NCBI GenBank assembly: GCA_021442745.1
Contig: JABUSI010000382.1
Coordinates: 1-33,830, forward strand
Length of the DNA stretch: 33,830 nt
Source of the DNA: Erysipelotrichaceae bacterium
GTDB taxonomy: Bacteria; Bacillota_I; Bacilli_A; Erysipelotrichales; Erysipelotrichaceae
Direction: 5' to 3'
This document shows positions 1 to 7,094 of the stretch, piece by piece. A model generated the notes under the pieces. The model was not told where the DNA came from. It saw nothing but the letters and a program-made list of their open reading frames with translations, and did not search any database. Made by a program: the position numbers and the translations under genes. Every line of letters starts with the position of its first letter. Position 1 is the stretch's first letter.

Positions 1-1
1 T

Positions 2-337
2 CATCTGGAGCAGGTGATTGCCTTGTCGTCGCATACGGATGAGGATTATCTGAAAACGTGTATTCAGGAAGGAATGCTCGGTGCTTTTATGGATGGTAAA
101 CTGGTGGGAATCATCGGAACACATAAAGAACGGGCAATGGGATTACTGGAAGTGTTGCCGGAATATCACAGTCATCACATCGGTTATTATCTGGAAGCTG
201 CCATGATCAATGCCTGTTTGTTACAGGACAGAGTGCCGTTTGCGCGCATCAGTATTGACAATACGGCATCGTTGCAGATGCAGGAAAGGTTAGGAATGGT
301 AATCAATGAACACATCGTACAGGTATTGCTGCCATAA
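2..337 (+). CDS. GNAT family N-acetyltransferase, 5' end missing
   Basis: The reading frame is open from the left edge, so the true start lies outside the window; the first internal start codon is a GTG at 14. The visible part looks like the second half of a GNAT acetyl-CoA-dependent acetyltransferase. A beta-strand pair around GAFMDGKLVGIIG is followed by VLPEYHSHHIGYYLEAAMI, which fits the acetyl-CoA binding motif A, and then DNTASLQMQERLGM, the usual Asn...Ser...LG(F/M) end of the fold. The substrate cannot be told. The last 32 bases overlap the start of the next gene in another frame, which suggests translational coupling. The family assignment is good, and the function beyond that is open. 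Confidence 0.7.
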   Translation, partial: HLEQVIALSSHTDEDYLKTCIQEGMLGAFMDGKLVGIIGTHKERAMGLLEVLPEYHSHHIGYYLEAAMINACLLQDRVPFARISIDNTASLQMQERLGMVINEHIVQVLLP

Positions 338-1094
338 TACGGATGCTCACGTTCATTTTGAGCATCAGCCGTATACCAGGGAAACTCTGGAAAAAATGGT
401 GAAAACGGCGATGGACCACGGTATTACCGAATTGCGGGTGCTGGACCATACGCATAAGTTTCTGGATTTTGATCCGTTATACGAACCGACCAAAACCGAT
501 CCGGTTACGTACAAATGGTACAGGAACCATAAGCAGATTCCGTTGAAAGTTTACGAAGATTTTATTGCCGAAATGAAGAAAGAAAACTGGCCGATTACGG
601 TAAAGTTCGGCCTGGAGGTCTGTTATTTTCCGCAGACGGAGGATTGGTTACGGGATTTTCTTTCCGGTCATTCCTTTGACTTTCTGATCGGTTCGATTCA
701 TTTTGTGGACGGTTACGCAATCGATCTGACCAGGGATATTTACTTTTACCATAACGTGAATACGGTGTACAAGAGATATTACGCCATTATGGAACTGTGT
801 ATTACATCCGGACTGTTTGACCATCTGGGACATCCGGACAGCATTAAAGTGTTTGAAACGTATCCGGACTATAATCTGGAAAAAGAATACATCAGAATTG
901 CCGAAGCATTGCAGAAAGCCGGTATGACGACCGAAAACAATACCGGATTAAAACGGTATCATTATCCGTATCTGGGAATTCATCCGTATTTCGGGGAAAT
1001 TCTGAAACAGCATCATGTACCGGTACTCATGAGTTCCGATGCACACGTTGCGGATGATGTCGGATTCGGGTACGAACTGGCGAAGTTTCAATAA
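306..1094 (+). CDS. PHP-domain phosphoesterase, histidinol-phosphatase (HisJ)-like
   Basis: A 262-residue PHP-family metal-dependent phosphoesterase. Metal-ligand motifs appear in the expected order: DAHVHF (residues 13-18), DHTH near 45-50, GLEVCYF with its Glu, GSIHFVDG, DHLGHPD, and the closing SDAHVADDVG (Asp-x-His). Length and order fit histidinol-phosphatase-like PHP proteins, but no other histidine biosynthesis gene is in the window, so the substrate is unproven. ATG 306 is the only start codon in frame before the first metal motif, and a TAGGA stretch lies about 9 bases upstream, so it is accepted although it overlaps the previous gene by 32 bases. This leaves an unusual 12-residue leader before DAHVH. 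The gene ends directly at an intrinsic terminator. Confidence 0.78.
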   Translation: MNTSYRYCCHNTDAHVHFEHQPYTRETLEKMVKTAMDHGITELRVLDHTHKFLDFDPLYEPTKTDPVTYKWYRNHKQIPLKVYEDFIAEMKKENWPITVKFGLEVCYFPQTEDWLRDFLSGHSFDFLIGSIHFVDGYAIDLTRDIYFYHNVNTVYKRYYAIMELCITSGLFDHLGHPDSIKVFETYPDYNLEKEYIRIAEALQKAGMTTENNTGLKRYHYPYLGIHPYFGEILKQHHVPVLMSSDAHVADDVGFGYELAKFQ

Positions 1095-1115
1095 GAGCCG
1101 ATTGGCTCTTTTTTT
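1093..1115 (+). terminator. Intrinsic terminator of the PHP gene
   Basis: Stem AGAGCC / GGCTCT with a GATT loop and a run of seven T. The stop codon at 1092-1094 touches the 5' arm. Confidence 0.85.
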
Positions 1116-1186
1116 CGGATTTTTTTGTTTTTCTTATCAAATTATAGGTTTGTGACTAGTAAATAAGTAAAAAATATGAAAAAAAG

Positions 1187-1231
1187 CACAAATTCCTTTG
1201 ATTTCGCTATAGGGAAAAAAGGTAATTTGTG
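1187..1231. promoter_or_regulatory. Long interrupted inverted repeat upstream of degV
   Basis: CACAAATTCCTTT at 1187-1199 is repeated inverted as AAAGGTAATTTGTG at 1218-1231, with one extra T and 18 bases between the arms. The right arm runs into the TG of a candidate extended -10 box (TGATATTCT, 1230-1238). This position suits a repressor operator, but an RNA hairpin cannot be excluded. No T-run follows, so it is not a terminator. Confidence 0.5.
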
Positions 1232-1238
1232 ATATTCT
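1230..1238 (+). promoter_or_regulatory. Candidate extended -10 promoter of the degV gene
   Basis: TGATATTCT has the extended -10 form TGnTAnnnT. There is no good -35 box 17 bases upstream. It lies about 48 bases before the start codon and overlaps the right arm of the inverted repeat. Confidence 0.4.
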
Positions 1239-1285
1239 TAATTTAAGTAAAGTTTATATTTCGAATGTATGATGGAGGGTTGATT

Positions 1286-2122
1286 ATGGAATGGGGTTTA
1301 GTACTGGATAGCAGCGGAGATATTCTGGAAAGTGAACTGAAGGAAGACTGGCTGGATGTTACGGTGATTTCTTTGGTGCTGACGGCTGACGGAACAGATT
1401 ATATCGATGATGAGAATCTGGATTGCCGGCAGTTTTCAAAAATGCTGCTGGAGTCCAAAACCAGTTCCACAGCTTGTCCGAGTCCTGCGGTTTTTGCGCA
1501 AGAGTACAAAAAAAGTAAAAACGTCATCTGTATTACGGTAACGGGTGGCTTGTCCGGTACGTATAACAGTGCAGTGCTGGGCGCACAGATGGCTAAAGAA
1601 GACTGTCCGGATCTGAACGTATACGTTATCAACTCCAGAGGAACCGGCGGCAGTATCGCCTTGATTGCGTTGTATGCCAAGGAACTGATGCGCAAAGGAT
1701 TGTCTTTTGAAGAAGTCTGCAAACAGGCACAGGAATATTCCGATGGAAATCATCTGGTGTTTACCTTGGGTGATTACGGTGCGTTGATTCAGACGGGACG
1801 GATGAAACCGCTTGTCGGCACGGTTATCAGTGCCTTGAATATCCGCGTGTTTGCGACGAATTCTCCGGAAGGAACCATTATTGTCCGGGACAAAGCCAGA
1901 GGGGTTACGAAGATTTACCGTGCAATGGTGGAATTCATGCTGAAGGAAAAGAACCTGGACGGCAAGCCGGTATATATTTCCCATGTCAACAATCCGGAAG
2001 GAGCCGATACCATCGTCAGGATGCTGAAAGAAAAATGTTCCTGTCTGGAACCGATGGTTCACGAATGCCGCGGATTGTGTACCTATTACGCCAGAGAAGG
2101 CGGTATTATCATCGCATATTAA
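1286..2122 (+). CDS. DegV family fatty-acid-binding protein
   Basis: A 278-residue DegV-family protein. Known members (FakB) bind a fatty acid and present it to the FakA kinase for phospholipid synthesis. Visible motifs are DSSGD near the N-terminus, the TACPSP loop (usually T-S-x-PSP), TGGLSGTYNSA, and the late segment GRMKPLVGTVISALNIRVF, which matches the family signature G-R-...-G-...-L-x-I-(K/R)-P in layout. Some positions are unusual, such as NSRGTGGS where S-x-x-x-S-x-G-x-G is common. ATG 1286 is preferred over an in-frame ATG at 1265 because GGAGGG sits 7 bases upstream of it. The gene stands alone between two terminators, with an inverted repeat before it. No fakA partner is in the window. 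Confidence 0.85.
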   Translation: MEWGLVLDSSGDILESELKEDWLDVTVISLVLTADGTDYIDDENLDCRQFSKMLLESKTSSTACPSPAVFAQEYKKSKNVICITVTGGLSGTYNSAVLGAQMAKEDCPDLNVYVINSRGTGGSIALIALYAKELMRKGLSFEEVCKQAQEYSDGNHLVFTLGDYGALIQTGRMKPLVGTVISALNIRVFATNSPEGTIIVRDKARGVTKIYRAMVEFMLKEKNLDGKPVYISHVNNPEGADTIVRMLKEKCSCLEPMVHECRGLCTYYAREGGIIIAY

Positions 2123-2148
2123 AAAGCCACAAATCTTGGCTTTTTTTT
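2121..2148 (+). terminator. Intrinsic terminator after degV
   Basis: Stem AAGCCA / TGGCTT, extendable by A:T pairs, with a seven-base loop and eight T. It begins at the stop codon. Its 3' arm also supplies the -35 box of the next promoter. Confidence 0.85.
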
Positions 2149-2164
2149 ATGGTTTTGGTATGAT
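2136..2164 (+). promoter_or_regulatory. Promoter of the NusG_II / Gx transporter operon
   Basis: TTGGCT (2136-2141), a 17-base spacer and TATGAT (2159-2164). The -35 box lies inside the preceding terminator hairpin. Confidence 0.6.
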
Positions 2165-2184
2165 AGCACAAAGGAGGGATTCGC

Positions 2185-2559
2185 ATGAACCGTTACGACT
2201 GGCTGGTTACGGCAGTGATTGTGTGTATGAGCGTATGCGTATGGGCAGCAAGTGTTTTTCTGCGTGTCTCGGAACAGTCATTGGAAAAAGTAGCGGTTGT
2301 CGTATACAAGGATGAAGAAGTTCTGCGGATTGATCTTACCAAAGACCATACCTACACACTTTCCGCTACGATGGGAGAAGTAACCATTGAAGTGAGAGAC
2401 GGTGCCATCCGGGTGGAAAAAGAAACGAGTTATTACCATTACTGTTCCCTGCAGGGGTGGGTAAAGGACAGTTATGTACCGATTGTATGCCTGCCAAACG
2501 AATTGTTTATTACGATCCAGGGTGTGGAAGCTTCAGAGGAGGATTTGCATATCCAATGA
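2185..2559 (+). CDS. NusG domain II-containing small membrane-anchored protein
   Basis: A 124-residue protein with one N-terminal membrane segment or uncleaved signal (about residues 7-27), followed by a NusG_II-type domain. The segment CSLQGWVKDSYVPIVCLPNELFITI, taken as spaced Cys, GW and IVCLPN positions, is the hallmark of this Bacillota family. The domain is predicted to be extracytoplasmic, and its biochemical role is unknown. A strong AAGGAGGG site precedes ATG 2185. The stop overlaps the next start (ATGA). In many Bacillota this family sits next to a Gx/HepT-like transporter, as here, suggesting a shared membrane function. Confidence 0.8.
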   Translation: MNRYDWLVTAVIVCMSVCVWAASVFLRVSEQSLEKVAVVVYKDEEVLRIDLTKDHTYTLSATMGEVTIEVRDGAIRVEKETSYYHYCSLQGWVKDSYVPIVCLPNELFITIQGVEASEEDLHIQ

Positions 2560-3065
2560 ACACGAAATCAACCGGACGTATGGTTACGTTAAGTCTTCTT
2601 TTGGCAGGAAGCATTCTTCTTCAGATGCTGGAACCGGCGGTACCGGTAGGGGTACCCGGAGTGAAATGGGGTCTGGCAAATATCATGGGATTGATGGTAT
2701 TGTACCTTTACGGCCCGAACGATATGATTCTTGTGAATATCCTGCGGGTCATTTTATGCGGTATCTTGAAAGGAACGTTGTTCGCAACGGCGTTCTGGTT
2801 AAGTTTAAGCGGTGTTCTTCTGAGTACTTTCGGGGTCATTCTCTTGCATAAACGGCAGAAAAACACTATAGTAGGTATATCCATTGCCGGCAGTGCCCTG
2901 CATCTTTTCGGACAGATTCTGGCAATTATGGTTATATACAGATCGGTTTACGTTATGGTATGGTTGCCGGTGATGTGGATCTGCGGTATCGGTACCGGTA
3001 TGTTAACCGGTTTTCTGACAAAAGACGTATTGAAGCGTATTCAGACAGGAGGAAAAGCAATATGA
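2556..3065 (+). CDS. Gx transporter / heptaprenyl diphosphate synthase component I-like membrane protein
   Basis: A 169-residue hydrophobic protein with about five membrane segments. The conserved portion VPGVKWGLANIMGLMVLYLYG and the later ILRVILCGILKG match the family annotated as heptaprenyl diphosphate synthase component I or Gx transporter, related to ECF-type S components. The enzyme name is historical and there is no prenyl synthase catalytic motif, so transport or scaffolding is more likely. ATG 2556 is chosen because it forms an ATGA overlap with the upstream stop and follows GAGGAGG, though the spacing of about 14 bases is long. It ends in an ATGA overlap with the next gene. Confidence 0.78.
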   Translation: MNTKSTGRMVTLSLLLAGSILLQMLEPAVPVGVPGVKWGLANIMGLMVLYLYGPNDMILVNILRVILCGILKGTLFATAFWLSLSGVLLSTFGVILLHKRQKNTIVGISIAGSALHLFGQILAIMVIYRSVYVMVWLPVMWICGIGTGMLTGFLTKDVLKRIQTGGKAI

Positions 3066-3313
3066 AGTTTACGTATTTGCCGAAAGGGGTATGTTCCCAG
3101 GTATTTGAATTTGAAATCGAAGGAACAACCATTCAGAGTGTGAAGATTACCGGTGGTTGTCCGGGGAATCTTCTGGGAATTTCTCATTTGATTGAAGGAA
3201 AGGAAATTGACGAAGTGATTGAACGTCTGCAGGGAGTTCCTTGCGGAAGAAAACCGACGTCCTGTCCGGATCAGATTTCCAAGGCATTGGTACAATACAA
3301 AGCATCGTTATAA
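3062..3313 (+). CDS. TSCPD domain protein, TIGR03905 family
   Basis: An 83-residue protein of the TIGR03905/TSCPD type. Cysteines are placed as GVCSQVFEF, GGCPGNLLG and CGRKPTSCPDQ, the last containing the TSCPD signature. The same domain ends some B12-dependent ribonucleotide reductases, where the cysteines may bind metal, but the role of stand-alone copies is unknown. The start at 3062 follows AGGAGG and overlaps the previous stop by ATGA, making a three-gene coupled operon. A hairpin terminator follows immediately. Confidence 0.85.
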   Translation: MKFTYLPKGVCSQVFEFEIEGTTIQSVKITGGCPGNLLGISHLIEGKEIDEVIERLQGVPCGRKPTSCPDQISKALVQYKASL

Positions 3314-3318
3314 AAAAA

Positions 3319-3345
3319 CGGAGGACGTCTAGTCCTCCTTTATTT
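3319..3345. terminator. Bidirectional terminator between convergent genes
   Basis: Perfect stem GGAGGAC / GTCCTCC (3320-3338) with a five-base loop. A-rich DNA on the left and T-rich DNA on the right make it usable from both strands. The stop codon of the minus-strand gene (3329-3331) lies in the loop. Confidence 0.8.
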
Positions 3346-3853
3346 TACGCAACCCTTCGTTCAGTCCGTATTCTTTGACCCAGGTTAAATAGGTTGTCAG
3401 AAGTTCTTTTGTGGCCGGATGGGTAATCGGATAATCAAATCCGAGCTGATAATATTCCAGTGCGCTGGCATCGGTGTATTTGTCTTTCTGATAGACCATA
3501 CAGGCGGCAATCCGGTCGCATACCATTTCCTTGACGATGTTCTTCGGTATTTCCGTATAGAAGTAACCGTCGCGGTTCCGGTCAATCCAGTATTCCAGAT
3601 GATGCCTGTTGTGACCTTTGTGGTGTAACCATCCCAAAGAATACCCGATGACTTCCTTTTCCCTGGCAATCGGGGAACGGTCTCCCTGGAAATATTTCAC
3701 TCCCGCAAAAAATTCCACGGGACTGTATTTGGATAAATCATGCAGTAGTCCTTGTCTGATGAGCCCGACTTTGAAACAGAACTTCGTGACCAGAAGTTTA
3801 TGGGTGGTGATGGTTGAAAGATGACCGATGAAACGTTTGTGCCACGGTAACAT
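3329..3853 (-). CDS. DUF5662 family protein (HD-like histidine pattern)
   Basis: A 174-residue protein matching the DUF5662 family in length and motifs: an early H-x3-RFIGH-type region, LLHDLSKYSPVEF, and WLHHKGHNRHHLEYW. The HD pair and His clusters suggest a metal-binding helical fold, but no function is established. Two ATG codons lie six bases apart, at 3859 and 3853. The second is preferred because AGAAGGA ends six bases before it, while the first directly abuts that site. A minus-strand promoter lies at 3880-3909. The gene converges on the TSCPD gene and shares its terminator. Confidence 0.75.
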   Translation of the reverse strand: MLPWHKRFIGHLSTITTHKLLVTKFCFKVGLIRQGLLHDLSKYSPVEFFAGVKYFQGDRSPIAREKEVIGYSLGWLHHKGHNRHHLEYWIDRNRDGYFYTEIPKNIVKEMVCDRIAACMVYQKDKYTDASALEYYQLGFDYPITHPATKELLTTYLTWVKEYGLNEGLRKIKED

Positions 3854-3879
3854 ATTCATTCCTTCTTTCTACATACCAT

Positions 3880-3909
3880 ACTGTATGCCTTTTGGGGCGG
3901 ACAAGTCAA
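3880..3909 (-). promoter_or_regulatory. Promoter of the DUF5662 gene
   Basis: On the minus strand, TTGACT (3909-3904), an 18-base spacer and TACAGT (3885-3880). A small dyad CATACTGTATG covers the -10 region and could be an operator. Confidence 0.5.
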
Positions 3910-3913
3910 ATAC

Positions 3914-3942
3914 TTGTTGATACGGAAGGGTTATTGTATAAT
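3914..3942 (+). promoter_or_regulatory. Promoter of the lspA operon
   Basis: TTGTTG (3914-3919), a 17-base spacer and a perfect TATAAT (3937-3942), 25 bases before the lspA start. It is nearly back to back with the minus-strand promoter of the DUF5662 gene. Confidence 0.75.
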
Positions 3943-3966
3943 ACGGAAGTATAGGTTGGAGAGTTT

Positions 3967-4431
3967 ATGAAAAAAAGTGAAATAGCGTTATTATTCGGTC
4001 TCTTTGCGTTGGATCGTCTCAGCAAAAGCATCATCGATTCCGCAATGAAACTGTATGAAAGCAAAGAAATCATCAAGGATTTCTTCTATATTACCTATTG
4101 CCGGAATACCGGTGCAGCCTGGAGTATCCTGGAAGGAAAGATGTGGTTTTTCTATATCATTACCATAGTGGCACTGGGGGTTATGGGGTATTTTCTGATT
4201 CAGGCAGATAAAAAGGAAGTTTTGCAGAGACTGTCATTTGTGTGCATGATTGCCGGTACGCTGGGGAACTTCTTTGACCGTCTGACAATGCAGTATGTGA
4301 TTGATTTTCTGGATTTTTATATTTTCGGGTATAATTATCCGGTATTTAACGTAGCGGATATCTGTTTGTGTGTCGGAGTCGGATTACTGGCATTGGATGT
4401 TATTTTGCATCCGGGAGAAAAGAACGTATGA
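3967..4431 (+). CDS. lspA: Lipoprotein signal peptidase (signal peptidase II)
   Basis: A 154-residue, four-helix membrane aspartic protease that cleaves signal peptides of diacylglyceryl-modified prolipoproteins. Family motifs are all present: LDRLSKS with Asp16, the NTGAAWSIL block (about 46-54), GNFFDRL with the catalytic Asp at about 104, and FNVADIC with the second catalytic Asp at about 131. Length is normal. It begins an operon with a strong promoter and overlaps rluD by ATGA, the common lspA-rluD arrangement in Bacillota. A lipoprotein substrate, the lysine-binding protein, is encoded in the same window. Confidence 0.95.
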   Translation: MKKSEIALLFGLFALDRLSKSIIDSAMKLYESKEIIKDFFYITYCRNTGAAWSILEGKMWFFYIITIVALGVMGYFLIQADKKEVLQRLSFVCMIAGTLGNFFDRLTMQYVIDFLDFYIFGYNYPVFNVADICLCVGVGLLALDVILHPGEKNV

Positions 4432-5339
4432 CGGAATGGAAAATTGAAACGGAAACCGGAACCCGTCTGGATAAGTTTGTGCAGGATAAGACGGAGGGGT
4501 ATTCCCGTACCCGGATTCAGCAGTTGATTGAAGAAGGGAATATTCTGGTAAACAACGAAGTGTCCAAGAGTAACTACAAGGTTCGTTTGGGGGATGAAAT
4601 AACGTTTGAACAACCGGAAGATGTTGAATACGAAATCGTGCCGGTGGATATGCATCTGGACATCGTATATGAAGACAGTGACGTGATTGTCATCAACAAG
4701 CCGAAAGGGGTTGTGGTGCATCCGTCATCTACGACCAAGGAAGCAACACTGGTGCATGGTCTGATGTATCATTGTAAGGATCTGAGCGGAATCAACGGCG
4801 TATTGCGTCCGGGAATCGTTCATCGGATTGACAAGGATACGACGGGGTTACTGGTTGCTGCCAAGAATGATACCGCCCATCAGTTTTTATCCGAACAGCT
4901 TGTGGATAAGACTATGTCGCGGAAGTATCTGGCACTGGTGCACGGGGTACTGGAGCATGACCACGGAACGATTGAGGCACCGATCGGGCGTGATGAAAAA
5001 GACCGTCAGAAGATGACGGTCACCGATAAGAATTCCAAGAGTGCGGTTACGGAATTTTACGTCCGGAAACGGTTCAAGGAGTTTACGCTGGTGGAATGTC
5101 ATCTGAAGACCGGAAGAACGCACCAGATTCGTGTACATATGCAGTATATCGGCCATCCGGTTGTCGGGGATGCGAAATATTCGTTCCGTAAGCCGTTAAC
5201 GGATAACGGACAGCTGTTGCATGCGTATGAAATAACGTTTATACATCCGTCAAACAAGCAACGGATTACGCTGGAAGCACCGCTTCCGGAAGAGTTTCAG
5301 GAAATATTACGTACATTAGAAGAAAGAGAGGCTGTTTAA
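4428..5339 (+). CDS. rluD: RluA-family 23S rRNA pseudouridine synthase, RluD type
   Basis: A 303-residue pseudouridine synthase. An S4-like RNA-binding domain fills residues 1-70 (TRLDKFV, SRTRIQQLIEEGNILVN). The catalytic domain follows with GVVVHPSS, the HRIDKDTTGLL motif carrying catalytic Asp135, and the closing KTGRTHQIRVHM and GHPVVGD. Domain order and length match RluD, which modifies helix 69 of 23S rRNA; the exact target here is inferred. ATG 4428 is preferred over an upstream in-frame ATG because it makes the ATGA overlap with lspA and fits the domain start. It overlaps the next gene as TAATG. Confidence 0.9.
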   Translation: MTEWKIETETGTRLDKFVQDKTEGYSRTRIQQLIEEGNILVNNEVSKSNYKVRLGDEITFEQPEDVEYEIVPVDMHLDIVYEDSDVIVINKPKGVVVHPSSTTKEATLVHGLMYHCKDLSGINGVLRPGIVHRIDKDTTGLLVAAKNDTAHQFLSEQLVDKTMSRKYLALVHGVLEHDHGTIEAPIGRDEKDRQKMTVTDKNSKSAVTEFYVRKRFKEFTLVECHLKTGRTHQIRVHMQYIGHPVVGDAKYSFRKPLTDNGQLLHAYEITFIHPSNKQRITLEAPLPEEFQEILRTLEEREAV

Positions 5340-6595
5340 TGGCTGATTATATACAGGCAGATGTCTGGATGGCACAGGTCAGGGCGTTTCTTGTAACCCG
5401 TAACGGTTATCAGATGGTTATGGTGAAAGAAGCGAAAGATGAAATCTGGTTACTGAACCCGAACCATCCGGTGTATCCGGTTGTCCGGATTACCAAACGC
5501 TCTGTTGATGAAGATTACTTTCTGAAGGACAGAAACAATCAGATTCACAATGCGGTACTCGGGATATTCAAATTAAACGGGAAGCGGCTGGAATTGCATT
5601 GCGTAAACGAACCGCTGGCATCACAGACCGACCGGAACGATATCGCAAACGTATATCCGCTCTGTAATCTGCCGGATTTTGTGAACAGTTGTTATCCGGG
5701 ACTGGATGGTGTGGTACACAATGAAGAACGAATTGCGGAAGCAATCGTGAAACTGGATAAGGAACTGGAAATATTCCGGATCGAAGAGTACCGGCGGCAG
5801 AGGAAAAAACGTGCCGATATGGCAAAGGAAAACCGGAAGTTTCCTGTTGTCAGTGCGATTGTGATGGGAATCTGCGTAGCGGTATTTATCGTGGAGTGTT
5901 TGCTGAGCAAAAGTCTGGAAATCGACATTCCGACGATTGTGCTTACCGGCGGATACTATAAGGCATTTCTGGTCGGACTGAACGAATGGTGGAGATTTCT
6001 GACGGCCGGATTTGTGCATGGCAGTATTTTCCATCTGATTTCCAACATGATGGCCTTGTTTTATACCGGCCGGATTGTGGAAAAAGTATACGGAAAACTG
6101 GATTTCTTCTACATTCTGATCGGATCTGTTTTAGTCGGCAATCTGTTTGTGTTTGTCGGTGACGGGAATATAGTTGCCTGCGGATTGAGCGGCGGATTGT
6201 ATGGTGTGATGGGGGCAACTTTTGTGCTCTATGCACAAAGCGGACTGTTGCAGCAAAAATCGGTGCGGTCCCAGATCTGGTCGATCGTGTTCATCAATAT
6301 GATGATCAGTATGATGCCGGATGTCAGCTGGCTGGCTCATCTTGGCGGACTGATAGCCGGGGTATTTCTGAGTATGATTCTGTCAAAGGAAGAAAAAATG
6401 AAACCGTGGAGAAAGCATTGCCTGATTGCACTGCTGGCATTGTGTGCCGCTCTCGGTTATCTGATTCCGCAGCGGATGAAACTGGATGAAATCTATGCCG
6501 GAACGGATATGCAGGTACAGAGTCTGGCAAGAAAAGCCGGTATGGGCTGGTATGCCGAACATGTCAATCATATTTACACATATTACGAAAAATAA
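5339..6595 (+). CDS. Rhomboid family intramembrane serine protease
   Basis: A 418-residue protein with a soluble N-terminal domain of about 165 residues that I do not recognise, then about seven membrane segments of rhomboid type. Catalytic Ser284 sits in GLSGG (canonical GxSG) and His334 in LAHLGGL. The HLISNMMAL segment supplies the conserved His and Asn of TM2, and WWRFLTAGFVHG is the typical L1/TM2 entry. The large cytosolic N-terminal domain resembles the layout of Bacillus GluP (YqgP), but lacks clear TPR repeats after the membrane domain. Substrates are unknown. Its start overlaps the rluD stop, so it belongs to the lspA operon. Confidence 0.9.
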   Translation: MADYIQADVWMAQVRAFLVTRNGYQMVMVKEAKDEIWLLNPNHPVYPVVRITKRSVDEDYFLKDRNNQIHNAVLGIFKLNGKRLELHCVNEPLASQTDRNDIANVYPLCNLPDFVNSCYPGLDGVVHNEERIAEAIVKLDKELEIFRIEEYRRQRKKRADMAKENRKFPVVSAIVMGICVAVFIVECLLSKSLEIDIPTIVLTGGYYKAFLVGLNEWWRFLTAGFVHGSIFHLISNMMALFYTGRIVEKVYGKLDFFYILIGSVLVGNLFVFVGDGNIVACGLSGGLYGVMGATFVLYAQSGLLQQKSVRSQIWSIVFINMMISMMPDVSWLAHLGGLIAGVFLSMILSKEEKMKPWRKHCLIALLALCAALGYLIPQRMKLDEIYAGTDMQVQSLARKAGMGWYAEHVNHIYTYYEK

Positions 6596-6610
6596 ACGGG
6601 AGGAAACCAA

Positions 6611-7093
6611 ATGGAAAAACGAGTAATTTCCTGGGATGAATATTTCATGGGACTGGCACACCTGAGTGCGAAACGTTCCAAAGATCCGAGCACCCAGGTC
6701 GGAGCGGTCATCGTAAACGAAGACAAGCGGGTTGTCGGCGTCGGCTATAACGGATTCCCGTACGGTTGTGACGATAAGGAATTTCCGTGGGACCGTGAAG
6801 GGGATGCGTTGCATACCAAGTATGCGTTTGTGGTACATGCGGAACTGAATGCGATTCTGAACAGTACCCAGAGTTTAAAAGGATGTACCTTATACGTATC
6901 TTTGTTCCCATGTAACGAATGTGCGAAAGCAATCATTCAGAGCGGCATCAAACATATCGTGTATGAATGTGACAAATATGCCGCTACGGATGGGGTAAAA
7001 GCGAGCAAAAAGATGCTGCAGTCTGCCGGTATCAGCCTGAGACAACTGCCGTATTCCGTAAACATCAGTGTAGAAACGAAGGAAAACGAATAG
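6611..7093 (+). CDS. dCMP deaminase (ComEB-type deoxycytidylate deaminase)
   Basis: A 160-residue zinc deaminase that converts dCMP to dUMP for thymidylate synthesis. The zinc site is complete: HAE (His76, Glu78) and PCNEC (Cys101, Cys104). The N-terminal SKDPSTQVGAVIV and GYNGFPYG segments are characteristic of dCMP deaminases and separate it from cytidine or tRNA adenosine deaminases. GGGAGG lies close before the ATG. It sits 16 bases after the rhomboid gene and one base before the barnase-like gene, an unusual genomic position for nucleotide metabolism. Confidence 0.92.
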   Translation: MEKRVISWDEYFMGLAHLSAKRSKDPSTQVGAVIVNEDKRVVGVGYNGFPYGCDDKEFPWDREGDALHTKYAFVVHAELNAILNSTQSLKGCTLYVSLFPCNECAKAIIQSGIKHIVYECDKYAATDGVKASKKMLQSAGISLRQLPYSVNISVETKENE

Positions 7094-7094
7094 T

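Noticed and set aside
306..337. A possible frameshift joining the GNAT and PHP genes
   Set aside because: Both frames are complete, with a proper stop for the first and a ribosome site and metal motifs for the second. The overlap is simple coupling.
306..1094. Histidine biosynthesis locus
   Set aside because: Only a PHP phosphatase is present and no other his gene is nearby, so the pathway cannot be claimed.
1436..2062. A 208-codon minus-strand open frame inside degV
   Set aside because: No ribosome site or motif; degV on the plus strand explains the region.
2556..3065. True heptaprenyl diphosphate synthase
   Set aside because: The protein is hydrophobic and lacks DDxxD prenyl synthase motifs. 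The name is an inherited family label.
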